In this document: piece by piece, positions 1 to 5,379 of the stretch
How positions within the stretch are numbered: position 1 is the first letter of the stretch
How the letters are laid out: each line of letters begins with the position of its first letter
Notes under the pieces: generated by a model
Database searches by the model: none
What the model was told of the DNA's origin: nothing
What the model saw: the letters and a program-made list of their open reading frames with translations, nothing else
Program-made: the position numbers and the translations under genes
Origin: Bacillota bacterium
GTDB lineage: Bacteria > Bacillota > Sulfobacillia > JABLXB01
Length of the DNA: 7,108 nucleotides
Direction: 5' to 3'
Assembly: GCA_024653225.1 (NCBI GenBank)
Contig: JANLGA010000078.1
Location: 1-7,108, forward strand

Positions 1-85
1 GGCACGTGGAAGGCGCCGCCCACCGCCGCCCGGTCCGCCCATAGCGGTCGGGGTCGGCGGGTACGGCGGCGCCGCGCCCGCTCAC
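1..85 (-). CDS. Possible start of an unidentified gene after sigE, cut by window edge
   Basis: A GTG at 85 is preceded by GGAG (98-95) with a 9-nt gap and opens a frame that stays open for 28 codons to the window edge. It begins MSGRGAAVPADPDRYGRTG. Third codon positions are almost all G or C, which fits coding DNA here but is also expected by chance in such GC-rich sequence. The peptide does not resemble the N-terminus of sigma-G, which follows sigE in many spore formers. I do not recognise it, and it may be non-coding. Confidence 0.25.
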   Translation of the reverse strand, partial: MSGRGAAVPADPDRYGRTGRRWAAPSTC

Positions 86-108
86 CGTAGTGCACTCCGA
101 TCGCGGGA

Positions 109-124
109 CGCCCCCTCCGGGGCG
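109..124 (-). terminator. GC-rich hairpin just after sigE, possible weak terminator
   Basis: Read on the minus strand, CGCCCC and GGGGCG form a perfect 6-bp stem with a 4-nt loop (GGAG), starting 1 nt after the sigE stop. A flanking G-U pair could extend it. No T run follows, so it may be an mRNA 3'-end stabiliser or a pause site rather than a true intrinsic terminator. Confidence 0.3.
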
Positions 125-125
125 C

Positions 126-860
126 TCACTCCAATCGCTTCATCTCCTTGTTGAGACGCTTGATTATCCTCTTCTCCAGCCGAGATATGTAAGACTGCGA
201 TATGCCCAACAAGTCGGCCACGTCCTTCTGAGTCCGCTCGACACCGTCCCTGAGCCCGAAGCGCAATTCGACTATCGCCCTCTCCCTCCCCGACAGCTTC
301 GTCAACGCCTTCCTGAGGAGGGAACGGTTGACTTCCTCCTCCAGGTCCCTGTATATTATGTCCTCGTCCGTGCCCATCACGTCGGACAGGAGCAGTTCGT
401 TGCCGTCCCAATCCACGTTGAGGGGTTCGTCGAACGATATCTCGTGACGGATCTTGCTGGTCCTTCTCAGGTACATCAGGATCTCATTCTCGATGCATTT
501 GGACGCGTATGTCGCGAGCTTGATCCTCTTGTCGGGGTCGAAGGTGCTGACCGCCTTTATCAGTCCGATGGTTCCTATGGAGACCAGGTCTTCTATCATG
601 ATCCCCGTATTCTCGAATTTCCTGGCGATGTAAACGACCAGCCTGAGGTTTCTCTCGATCAGGATACCCTTGACGTCGGGATCGCCGCTGCGCAGCCTGC
701 CCATCAGGAAAGCCTCCTCATCGAGGCTCAGGGGCGGCGGCAGCGCCTCGGTGGACCCCACGTACTGCGCGTAAGGCATCCAGTGGATGCCCGCGACCCG
801 CATCGCCTTGGCCAGGACCAGTCGCAGGTACAGCCTGACCCTCGCTGCAAACACCGGCAA
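126..860 (-). CDS. sigE: Pro-sigma-E, mother-cell sporulation sigma factor
   Basis: Sigma-E directs early mother-cell transcription during endospore formation and is made as an inactive precursor that SpoIIGA trims. The TTG start gives 244 residues (B. subtilis: 239). Residues 1 to about 33 form a basic, hydrophobic pro-sequence (VFAARVRLYLRLVLAKAM), and the typical mature N-terminus follows as YVGSTEALPPPL. Region 2 (about 70-135) includes NLRLVVYIARKFENTG, EDLVSIGTIGLIKAV and LATYASKCIENEILMYLRR. A conserved SFDEPLNVDWDGNELLLSDV follows it. Region 4 carries the helix-turn-helix TQKDVADLLGISQSYISRLEKR. The similarity to B. subtilis SigE is very high over the whole mature part, and the spoIIGA partner excludes sigma-K as the better name. 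Alternative starts are the GTG at 869 and the GTG at 851. It is presumably read from the spoIIG promoter upstream of spoIIGA and ends in TGA. Confidence 0.95.
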   Translation of the reverse strand: MPVFAARVRLYLRLVLAKAMRVAGIHWMPYAQYVGSTEALPPPLSLDEEAFLMGRLRSGDPDVKGILIERNLRLVVYIARKFENTGIMIEDLVSIGTIGLIKAVSTFDPDKRIKLATYASKCIENEILMYLRRTSKIRHEISFDEPLNVDWDGNELLLSDVMGTDEDIIYRDLEEEVNRSLLRKALTKLSGRERAIVELRFGLRDGVERTQKDVADLLGISQSYISRLEKRIIKRLNKEMKRLE

Positions 861-863
861 GAC

Positions 864-872
864 GATCACCTC
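864..872 (-). promoter_or_regulatory. Nine-base SD for sigE, overlapping the spoIIGA stop codon
   Basis: GAGGTGATC is a nine-base perfect match to the extended anti-SD complement. Its first two bases are the last two of the spoIIGA TGA (873-871). It lies 3 nt before the TTG at 860 (8 nt from the GAGG core), so it points to TTG as the sigE start. The GTG within it (869) is too close to be served by it. Confidence 0.75.
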
Positions 873-1758
873 ACCCTGTTTCGGTGACGACCTCGAGGAT
901 GTCGGGGTGAAGGAGGGCGTTGTAAAGCCCATCCGGGCACAACGGCCCCCTGCAAACGGCCACGACGCCGCGCGTCGGCGCATATTCCCTGCCCTTGCAT
1001 TCGACCACGATGGAATCGGGGCGGAAACCTATCATGATCCCGCGGTCCTCCCCGAGAGTGGTGAACGGCAGGACTCTCATGCGCGACAGGAAACGGCAGT
1101 TCGACGAGCAAGCCAGCGCGGCGAGGTCCCCTGAAGCGACGGCGTCGCGCACGCCCTCGGGAATCAGCGCTCGGATCGCCGAGTACTCGGCCACCAGTAC
1201 CGGATCCCCCGTCACGGGGTCGGCCAGTCGGTTCCCGGTGTCAACGAAGCCCGTCATCTCGGCCACTGCGCCGTCGAGCACGACCCTCACGCGGAGCCGG
1301 CCGGCGTCGAGTTGCCGACGCCTCTTGAGCAGTCCGCTCGCGCTCCTCGCGCCGGAGACCGCCAGCGGCGTGGCGACCGCCAGCGCCCACCACTTGAGTG
1401 GGTATACCCAAGCGCGGGTCCCGTAGGAAGCCGCCCACGCCGCCATCGTGGCCCCGGCCACCAAGAACGAGAAGGTGACCGCACACGCCGTGAGCCTGAT
1501 CCATCTCTGCGCGTTCCGGGCTCCGAAGGCGATGACCACCATTACGAAGGCCACGATCAGCTTGGCCCACGCCGATTCCATCGCGGGGCTCCCCGTCCAA
1601 GCGGCCGCGACGGAATAGCACGCCCCGACGGCGGAGGCGGCGGCTATCTTCGTCGCCGGGGCCCTGGTGTCGGTGAACCTCGATGTCCCCCACAGGATCA
1701 GGGCATTCATCGCGAAGTTTATCGCGAACAGGACATCCCCGTACACGTACTCAGCCAT
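871..1758 (-). CDS. spoIIGA: Sporulation sigma-E factor-processing peptidase SpoIIGA
   Basis: SpoIIGA is the membrane aspartic protease that cleaves pro-sigma-E at the sporulation septum after the forespore signal SpoIIR. The ATG start gives 295 residues (B. subtilis: 309). Five hydrophobic segments at about 7-24, 38-57, 64-80, 87-110 and 121-137 make the membrane domain. A basic stretch (LKRRRQ) leads into the cytoplasmic protease domain, which has the catalytic motif VDTGNRL with Asp173. The ATG at 1758 has GGGTG 6 nt upstream; an in-frame GTG at 1767 would add three residues and cannot be excluded. The protease domain holds five cysteines (217, 221, 254, 269, 274), two pairs of which are spaced CX3C and CX4C. 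The stop codon is contained in the sigE ribosome binding region, so substrate and protease are made together. No bpr-like gene separates it from ftsZ, unlike in B. subtilis. Confidence 0.93.
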   Translation of the reverse strand: MAEYVYGDVLFAINFAMNALILWGTSRFTDTRAPATKIAAASAVGACYSVAAAWTGSPAMESAWAKLIVAFVMVVIAFGARNAQRWIRLTACAVTFSFLVAGATMAAWAASYGTRAWVYPLKWWALAVATPLAVSGARSASGLLKRRRQLDAGRLRVRVVLDGAVAEMTGFVDTGNRLADPVTGDPVLVAEYSAIRALIPEGVRDAVASGDLAALACSSNCRFLSRMRVLPFTTLGEDRGIMIGFRPDSIVVECKGREYAPTRGVVAVCRGPLCPDGLYNALLHPDILEVVTETG

Positions 1759-1807
1759 CCCGGACACCCGGAGTCAGAGTGCGTGGGTGTGCACCCCCGC
1801 CTTCTCA

Positions 1808-1841
1808 ATTATAAAGACGGCGTGGCCCCGGTGGATGTCAC
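1808..1841 (-). promoter_or_regulatory. spoIIG-type promoter with 22-nt spacer, for spoIIGA-sigE
   Basis: On the minus strand a perfect TATAAT (1813-1808) follows GTGACA (1841-1836, 5 of 6 to TTGACA) after 22 nt. A spacer of 22 rather than 17 is the known hallmark of the Spo0A-activated, sigma-A-read spoIIG promoter of B. subtilis. No better -35 is present at 17 nt (ATCCAC). The start site would be near 1801, giving a leader of about 43 nt before the spoIIGA ATG. The AT-rich -10 stands out in GC-rich surroundings. Confidence 0.65.
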
Positions 1842-1848
1842 CCCGTGA

Positions 1849-1864
1849 TGGCGAAAAAGTCGAG
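1849..1864 (-). promoter_or_regulatory. Candidate tandem Spo0A boxes upstream of spoIIGA
   Basis: The minus strand shows TTCGCCA (1855-1849), which fits the 0A box form TTCGnCA fully, and 2 nt upstream CTCGACT (1864-1858), which fits TTCGACA at 5 of 7 positions. With a start site near 1801 they lie at about -48 to -63. In B. subtilis spoIIG the proximal Spo0A site overlaps the -35 region, so the site here would sit about one helical turn farther upstream. The start-to-start distance of 9 nt is 1 nt short of an ideal tandem. The call is moderate at best. Confidence 0.4.
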
Positions 1865-1886
1865 CCCGCGACGCAATGTCGCGGGC
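1854..1886 (-). terminator. Intrinsic terminator after ftsZ
   Basis: A perfect 9-bp inverted repeat GCCCGCGAC / GTCGCGGGC (1886-1878 and 1872-1864) with a 5-nt loop ATTGC begins 24 nt after the ftsZ stop. It is followed after 5 nt by five T on the minus strand (1858-1854). The T run is short and slightly displaced, so termination may be partial, leaving some read-through into spoIIGA. The end of the structure overlaps a candidate Spo0A box. Confidence 0.7.
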
Positions 1887-1910
1887 GATGTAGGCGGGCG
1901 CGTCGTATAC

Positions 1911-2963
1911 TTACTGGTCCGCCGCCTTCCTCCTCAAGAAAGCCGGTATTTCGAGGTCGTCCTCGGGAAAGGTCCTGACGTCGAATCCCGGTTCTCTCTT
2001 CTTGCCGAGCGCCTGGTCAAATCCGGTCGCGATCACGGTTATTCGTACCTGATCTTTCAGGCTCTCGTCTATGACGGCGCCGAATATGATGTTCGCATCC
2101 GGGTCGGCGACGGAGGAGATCACTTCCGCCGCCTCGTTCACCTCGAAGAGGGTGAGGTCCGGTCCCCCGGTAATGTTCAGGAGCACCCCCCTGGCCCCGT
2201 CAATCGAGGTCTCCAGGAGCGGACTGGACACCGCGAGTTTGGCCGCTTCGACCGACCTGTTCTCGCCCGAGGCCGTACCGATGCCCATGAGGGCGGACCC
2301 GGTGTCCGACATTATCGTCCGAACGTCGGCGAAATCCAGGTTGATGAGCCCCGGCACCGCGACCAGGTCCGATATGCCTTGGACGCCCTGCCTCAGGATG
2401 TCGTCTGCGATCCTGAACGCCTCCAGTATTGGCGTGTTCCTGTCCACGACCTGGAGAAGCCTGTCGTTGGGAATGGTGATCAACGTATCCACGCTCTGCC
2501 TGAGGTGTTCGATCCCCTTCTCGGCGACGGACATCCTCCGCTTGCCCTCGAACGTGAATGGTTTCGTCACGACGCCGACGGTGAGCGCGCCCGCCTCCTT
2601 GGCGGCCTCGGCGACTATGGGTGCTCCTCCGGTCCCGGTGCCCCCGCCCATGCCGGCAGTGATGAAGACCATGTCCGACCCCTGCAGAGCCCTCGCTATC
2701 TCCTCGCGGCTCTCCTCCGCAGCCTGCCTGCCTATTTCGGGGTTGGCCCCGGCGCCGAGTCCCTTCGTGAGGTTCGCGCCTATCTGTATCTTGTGCATAG
2801 CGTTGGACAGCGTGAGGGCCTGCGCGTCAGTGTTGATGGCGATGAAATCCACGCCCTTCAGCCCGGCCGCTATCATGCGGTTCACCGCGTTGTTCCCGCC
2901 GCCGCCGATCCCGACGACCCTGAGCTTGGCGAATCGCTCCACTTCCAGGTCAAGATCAAGCAC
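1911..2963 (-). CDS. ftsZ: Cell division protein FtsZ
   Basis: FtsZ is the tubulin-like GTPase that polymerises into the Z ring and scaffolds the divisome. From the GTG start it has 350 residues. The nucleotide-binding fold begins with GIGGGGNNAVNRM (18-30), the tubulin signature GGGTGTG is at 106-112, and the catalytic T7 loop NLDFAD is at 208-213 with both aspartates present. The globular part ends near residue 315 (VIATGF). A linker of only about 18 residues leads to the conserved C-terminal peptide DDLEIPAFLRRK, which binds FtsA, and a six-residue-or-shorter tail. The linker is much shorter than the roughly 50 residues in B. subtilis. The gene follows ftsA by 17 nt and ends in front of an intrinsic terminator, so it closes the division operon. 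No sequence defect is visible. Confidence 0.98.
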   Translation of the reverse strand: MLDLDLEVERFAKLRVVGIGGGGNNAVNRMIAAGLKGVDFIAINTDAQALTLSNAMHKIQIGANLTKGLGAGANPEIGRQAAEESREEIARALQGSDMVFITAGMGGGTGTGGAPIVAEAAKEAGALTVGVVTKPFTFEGKRRMSVAEKGIEHLRQSVDTLITIPNDRLLQVVDRNTPILEAFRIADDILRQGVQGISDLVAVPGLINLDFADVRTIMSDTGSALMGIGTASGENRSVEAAKLAVSSPLLETSIDGARGVLLNITGGPDLTLFEVNEAAEVISSVADPDANIIFGAVIDESLKDQVRITVIATGFDQALGKKREPGFDVRTFPEDDLEIPAFLRRKAADQ

Positions 2964-2969
2964 TGCGGT

Positions 2970-2977
2970 CCCCTCCC
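2970..2977 (-). promoter_or_regulatory. Ribosome binding site that sets the ftsZ GTG start
   Basis: GGGAGGGG lies 6 nt before the GTG at 2963. An in-frame TTG at 2984 overlaps the ftsA stop but would place this SD inside the coding region. The GTG start yields MLDLDLEVERFAKLRVVG, which lines up with the N-terminus of B. subtilis FtsZ. Confidence 0.8.
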
Positions 2978-2980
2978 GAA

Positions 2981-4204
2981 TCAAAACAATTCCCTGAACG
3001 CCTTCCGCACGCGCCCGAGGAAAGAGCCGTCGGCCCGCGAGTCCTTCCTGGACTGCGTGCGGGCCCTGTCCTTACCGGCAAACAGCACGAGCCCCACAGC
3101 CGTCGCGAAAGCGGGCCCGGACACGATGTCCCTCAGCCCCTCGACCCCTTCGGGCGATCCCAATCTGACCGGCATGTCCAAGACCTGCGCACAGAGGCCG
3201 GCCATCCCCTTCATCTGGGACGATCCCCCGGTCAGGACGGCTCCCCCGGGAATGACGCTCGGGTACCCGGATTTCTTGAGCTCCTTCGAAACGAGGCCGA
3301 AGATCTCTCTCGCGCGGGCCTCGATGATGGACGACAACAACTTCAAAGGGACCTCGCGCTTCCCGATCCCACCCATGGTGGAGATCGTTACCGAAGCGTC
3401 CGCATCCCCTTCTTCTCCGATGAATCCGTACTCGATTTTTATCCTGTCGGCCTGGTTGGTCGGTGTGCGGAGGCCCACCGCGACGTCGTTGGTGATGTGG
3501 TCCCCCCCGACCGGGACCACTGCGGCGTACCAGAGACTGCCCTGCGCGAATATCGCCACGTCTGTCGTGCCGGCCCCCACGTCCACCACCGCGACGCCCA
3601 GTTCCTTCTCCGCCGCCTGGAGGACGGATTCCCCCGACGCCAGGGGCGACAGCACGATGTCATCCACTTCGAAACCGGCCTTGTACACGCTCCGCAGGAG
3701 GTTCTGTACGGACGTGACTGCGCCGGTAACTATCTGCGCCTCGACCTCCAGCCGCACACCCATCATCCCGACGGGGTCCTTAACGCCGTCGTAGCCGTCA
3801 ACCACGAATTCGCGGGGGAGTACGTGGATGACCTCCCTGTCGGAAGGCAGACTGAACACGCGGGCCGCCTCGATCACTCGCTGCACGTCTGATTCCGTGA
3901 TCTCGCGGTCCTCGGCGGTGACCGCGACGACGCCCCTATTGTTGAAGGACGCGATGTGCGAGCCCGAAATCGAGAGGTGTACCGACTTCGCCGTCACGCC
4001 GGCCATTCGCTCGGCGCGGCCGACGGCGTCCTGGACCGAACGCGCCGTCCCCTCCATATCCACGACGACGCCCTTCCGCATCCCCGTATTGGGAGCGACC
4101 CCGACGCCGATGACGGTCGGGGTCCCCTGGTCCAGCTGCGCTACGACCGCCGCGACCTTGCTGGTCCCGACATCCAGCCCCACGACGAAATCGCGCGGCG
4201 GCAA
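2981..4204 (-). CDS. ftsA: Cell division protein FtsA
   Basis: FtsA is the actin-like ATPase that binds the C-terminal peptide of FtsZ and anchors Z-ring filaments to the inner face of the membrane. The protein has 407 residues, a normal length. The phosphate-1 motif GLDVGTSK lies at 9-16, the FtsA-specific 1C/SHS2 domain at about 80-165, phosphate-2 DVGAGTTD at 208-215, and the adenosine motif GGAVLTGGSSQ at 320-330. A polar linker (about 378-393) leads to a C-terminal amphipathic helix FLGRVRKAFRELF (395-407), the membrane-targeting sequence. The start is TTG, backed by a strong SD. A 43-nt gap separates it from sbp and holds the end of a sigma-H-like promoter; ftsZ starts 17 nt after its stop. 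It is likely expressed both by read-through from the divIB promoter and, at sporulation onset, from the local promoter. Confidence 0.97.
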   Translation of the reverse strand: MPPRDFVVGLDVGTSKVAAVVAQLDQGTPTVIGVGVAPNTGMRKGVVVDMEGTARSVQDAVGRAERMAGVTAKSVHLSISGSHIASFNNRGVVAVTAEDREITESDVQRVIEAARVFSLPSDREVIHVLPREFVVDGYDGVKDPVGMMGVRLEVEAQIVTGAVTSVQNLLRSVYKAGFEVDDIVLSPLASGESVLQAAEKELGVAVVDVGAGTTDVAIFAQGSLWYAAVVPVGGDHITNDVAVGLRTPTNQADRIKIEYGFIGEEGDADASVTISTMGGIGKREVPLKLLSSIIEARAREIFGLVSKELKKSGYPSVIPGGAVLTGGSSQMKGMAGLCAQVLDMPVRLGSPEGVEGLRDIVSGPAFATAVGLVLFAGKDRARTQSRKDSRADGSFLGRVRKAFRELF

Positions 4205-4211
4205 GTCTCCC

Positions 4212-4218
4212 CACCTCC
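4212..4218 (-). promoter_or_regulatory. Ribosome binding site that sets the ftsA TTG start
   Basis: GGAGGTG is a perfect seven-base SD match located 7 nt before the TTG at 4204. It supports a TTG start for ftsA, and the encoded N-terminus (MPPRDFVVGLDVGTSK) leads straight into the first nucleotide-binding motif. Confidence 0.85.
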
Positions 4219-4245
4219 AGAGAACGCCCTCCGTCCTGCCACTAC

Positions 4246-4272
4246 ATTCAACGCGAGGGACCGTTTCCCTTT
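4246..4272 (-). promoter_or_regulatory. Sigma-H-like promoter for ftsA-ftsZ
   Basis: On the minus strand AAAGGGAAA (4272-4264) is followed after 11 nt by GTTGAAT (4252-4246). The sigma-H consensus as I recall it from B. subtilis is RnAGGAwWW, 11-12 nt, RnnGAATww. The -35 matches 8 of 9 positions, and the core RnnGAAT is complete. Transcription would start near 4238, about 34 nt before the ftsA start, leaving the ftsA ribosome binding site in the leader. B. subtilis ftsAZ is also read from a sigma-H promoter at sporulation onset. No experiment supports it here. Confidence 0.55.
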
Positions 4273-4643
4273 TGCCCGCTCTCGTGCAGGACGACCCGGG
4301 CGGCGGGGATGTTGAGCCTCTTCAGCAATAGGCGCCGGATGACGCCGAGGTTCAAGAACACCCTGTAGCCGAACGCGAAGAGCGCGGCGTAGTAAAGCTC
4401 CACGCCGAGCCGGTCCCCGATGTACGTGAGGACGGCCGCCAGCAGAGAGTTCGCGGCGAATCCGGTCACGAACACGGTGACGTCGTAGTTACCCTCGAGT
4501 CCGGCCCGGAGTCCACCGAATACCGAGTCCAGTGCCGCAAGGAACGCCACCGACATGTAGCGCGCGTAGAACATCGGCACCTTGACCGGAATGTTGTAGC
4601 CCAGGATGACCCCGAGAACGAGGCCGGCGAGCACTACCCACAT
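4248..4643 (-). CDS. sbp: Small basic protein Sbp (DUF1290), integral membrane
   Basis: Sbp is a small membrane protein conserved just upstream of ftsA in many Bacillota and Actinobacteria; its function is unknown. The protein has 131 residues with three hydrophobic segments at about 2-19, 55-77 and 80-97. It carries the family signature AALDSVFGGLRAGLEGNYD (36-54) and the FGYRVFLNLGVIRRLLLK stretch (91-108), followed by a basic, polar tail. The ATG at 4643 is preceded by AAGGGTGG, which lies within the last codons of the DUF881 gene. Reading frames extending farther upstream overlap that gene and add only low-complexity, arginine-rich sequence, so they were not used. The last codons overlap a sigma-H-like promoter aimed at ftsA. 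Confidence 0.92.
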   Translation of the reverse strand: MWVVLAGLVLGVILGYNIPVKVPMFYARYMSVAFLAALDSVFGGLRAGLEGNYDVTVFVTGFAANSLLAAVLTYIGDRLGVELYYAALFAFGYRVFLNLGVIRRLLLKRLNIPAARVVLHESGQKGNGPSR

Positions 4644-4644
4644 G

Positions 4645-5352
4645 TCAGCCACCCTTCTTCTGCGCCTGAGCGTACCTGAAGATCGTGCTGCCCCCAAAAG
4701 CCGGCACCTCCAGGCGCTCTCCTCGCTTGACGGTAACTTCGATGCCCCACAGGCCGAGATTGTCAACGATGCCGCCCCTCGTCTTGAGCCCGGCTTCCAG
4801 CGTTTGGGGATCGCCTATCGCGGTGATGGTGATCGGGGGGGCGATCCGCACACCGTTCACGGAAATCGTCGGCCCCACGCAGCGGATCTCCGTTTTGGAT
4901 ATGACCCGCTGACCGTTAATGGAGAGCGCCTCCGCGCCCGCCGCCCTCAGCTCGTTGACGACGCTCAGGATGTCGTCGTCGTGTATGATGAATGCGTTGG
5001 GGTCGTCACCGGGCAAGCTCGGCCTCTTCGAATCGTCCATGACCACGGTGACGCCCGGCCCCTCCAGGGCGGTGAGCCCGGCCATCATCTGCGCCGCTTG
5101 GAGTTGATCGGTGAGCGTGGCTATGACGTTCTTCCCCTCGGCCATCTCCGCGAGCTTGCCCCGGAGGTCCGCCACTTCTTGCTGAAGATCGGCCCGCTCT
5201 TTCTCGGCATCGCGCAGCCTGCGCGCGAGCTCCTCCGACCGCTGGAAGGCGGGGTTCGACGACATGGCCTGCTGCACCTTGAACTGCAGCGAAACCATCA
5301 TCCCCAGGATCACGCAGACGAGTGCTACGGCGACTTGGCTGCCCCGGCGCAT
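4645..5352 (-). CDS. DUF881 family membrane protein (YlxW/YlxX-like)
   Basis: This is a 235-residue DUF881 protein of the type found between divIB and sbp in Bacillota; its biochemical role is not established. Residues 7-24 form an N-terminal membrane anchor. Residues about 38-77 are a charged heptad-like coiled coil (SEELARRLRDAEKERADL and onward). The DUF881 domain covers about 95-215, with the typical stretches ALEGPGVTVVMDD, AFIIHDDDIL, NELRAAGAEALSING and GGIVDNL. The bulk is predicted to lie outside the cytoplasm. B. subtilis has two such genes side by side here (ylxW and ylxX), whereas this window has one. The stop is 1 nt before the sbp start, which suggests translational coupling. 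Its position and its coiled coil suggest a link to division or septum structure, but this is inference. Confidence 0.88.
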   Translation of the reverse strand: MRRGSQVAVALVCVILGMMVSLQFKVQQAMSSNPAFQRSEELARRLRDAEKERADLQQEVADLRGKLAEMAEGKNVIATLTDQLQAAQMMAGLTALEGPGVTVVMDDSKRPSLPGDDPNAFIIHDDDILSVVNELRAAGAEALSINGQRVISKTEIRCVGPTISVNGVRIAPPITITAIGDPQTLEAGLKTRGGIVDNLGLWGIEVTVKRGERLEVPAFGGSTIFRYAQAQKKGG

Positions 5353-5357
5353 TCGAT

Positions 5358-5365
5358 TCACCTCC
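5358..5365 (-). promoter_or_regulatory. Ribosome binding site that sets the DUF881 gene start
   Basis: GGAGGTGA is an eight-base match to the anti-SD complement, placed 5 nt before the ATG at 5352. The in-frame GTG at 5361 lies inside this site and is therefore unlikely to be the start. Confidence 0.8.
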
Positions 5366-5379
5366 CGGAGGCCCCGCTC

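Noticed and set aside
66..75. Ten-base palindrome GCGGCGCCGC near the left edge
   Set aside because: Such palindromes arise readily in this GC-rich stretch, and no context suggests a binding site.
126..983. Longer sigE reading frame starting at 983
   Set aside because: The extra 41 codons overlap the conserved end of spoIIGA in another frame and do not resemble the sigma-E pro-sequence. The strong SD at 872-864 points to the TTG at 860.
1785..1796. GGGTG-TG-CACCC inverted repeat in the spoIIGA leader
   Set aside because: The stem is short with a 2-nt loop that cannot close well. It does not cover the ribosome binding site, and nothing supports an operator function.
1911..2984. ftsZ start at the TTG overlapping the ftsA stop
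   Set aside because: It would add seven residues not seen in the family and place the GGGAGGGG SD inside the gene. The GTG at 2963 has that SD at proper spacing.
1845..3794. 649-codon open frame on the plus strand, opposite ftsZ and ftsA
   Set aside because: It is antisense to two certain genes. Its peptide is rich in Pro, Arg, Ser and Asp and has no recognisable domain. Long antisense frames are expected in GC-rich coding DNA.
4248..4766. sbp extended upstream to 4766
   Set aside because: The extra residues are an Arg-rich shadow of the DUF881 gene. The ATG at 4643 gives the conserved MWVVLAGLVLG start.
4831..4846. Inverted repeat GATCG-GGGGGG-CGATC
   Set aside because: It lies inside the DUF881 coding region, has only a 5-bp stem and no T run on either side, so it was not called a terminator or operator.
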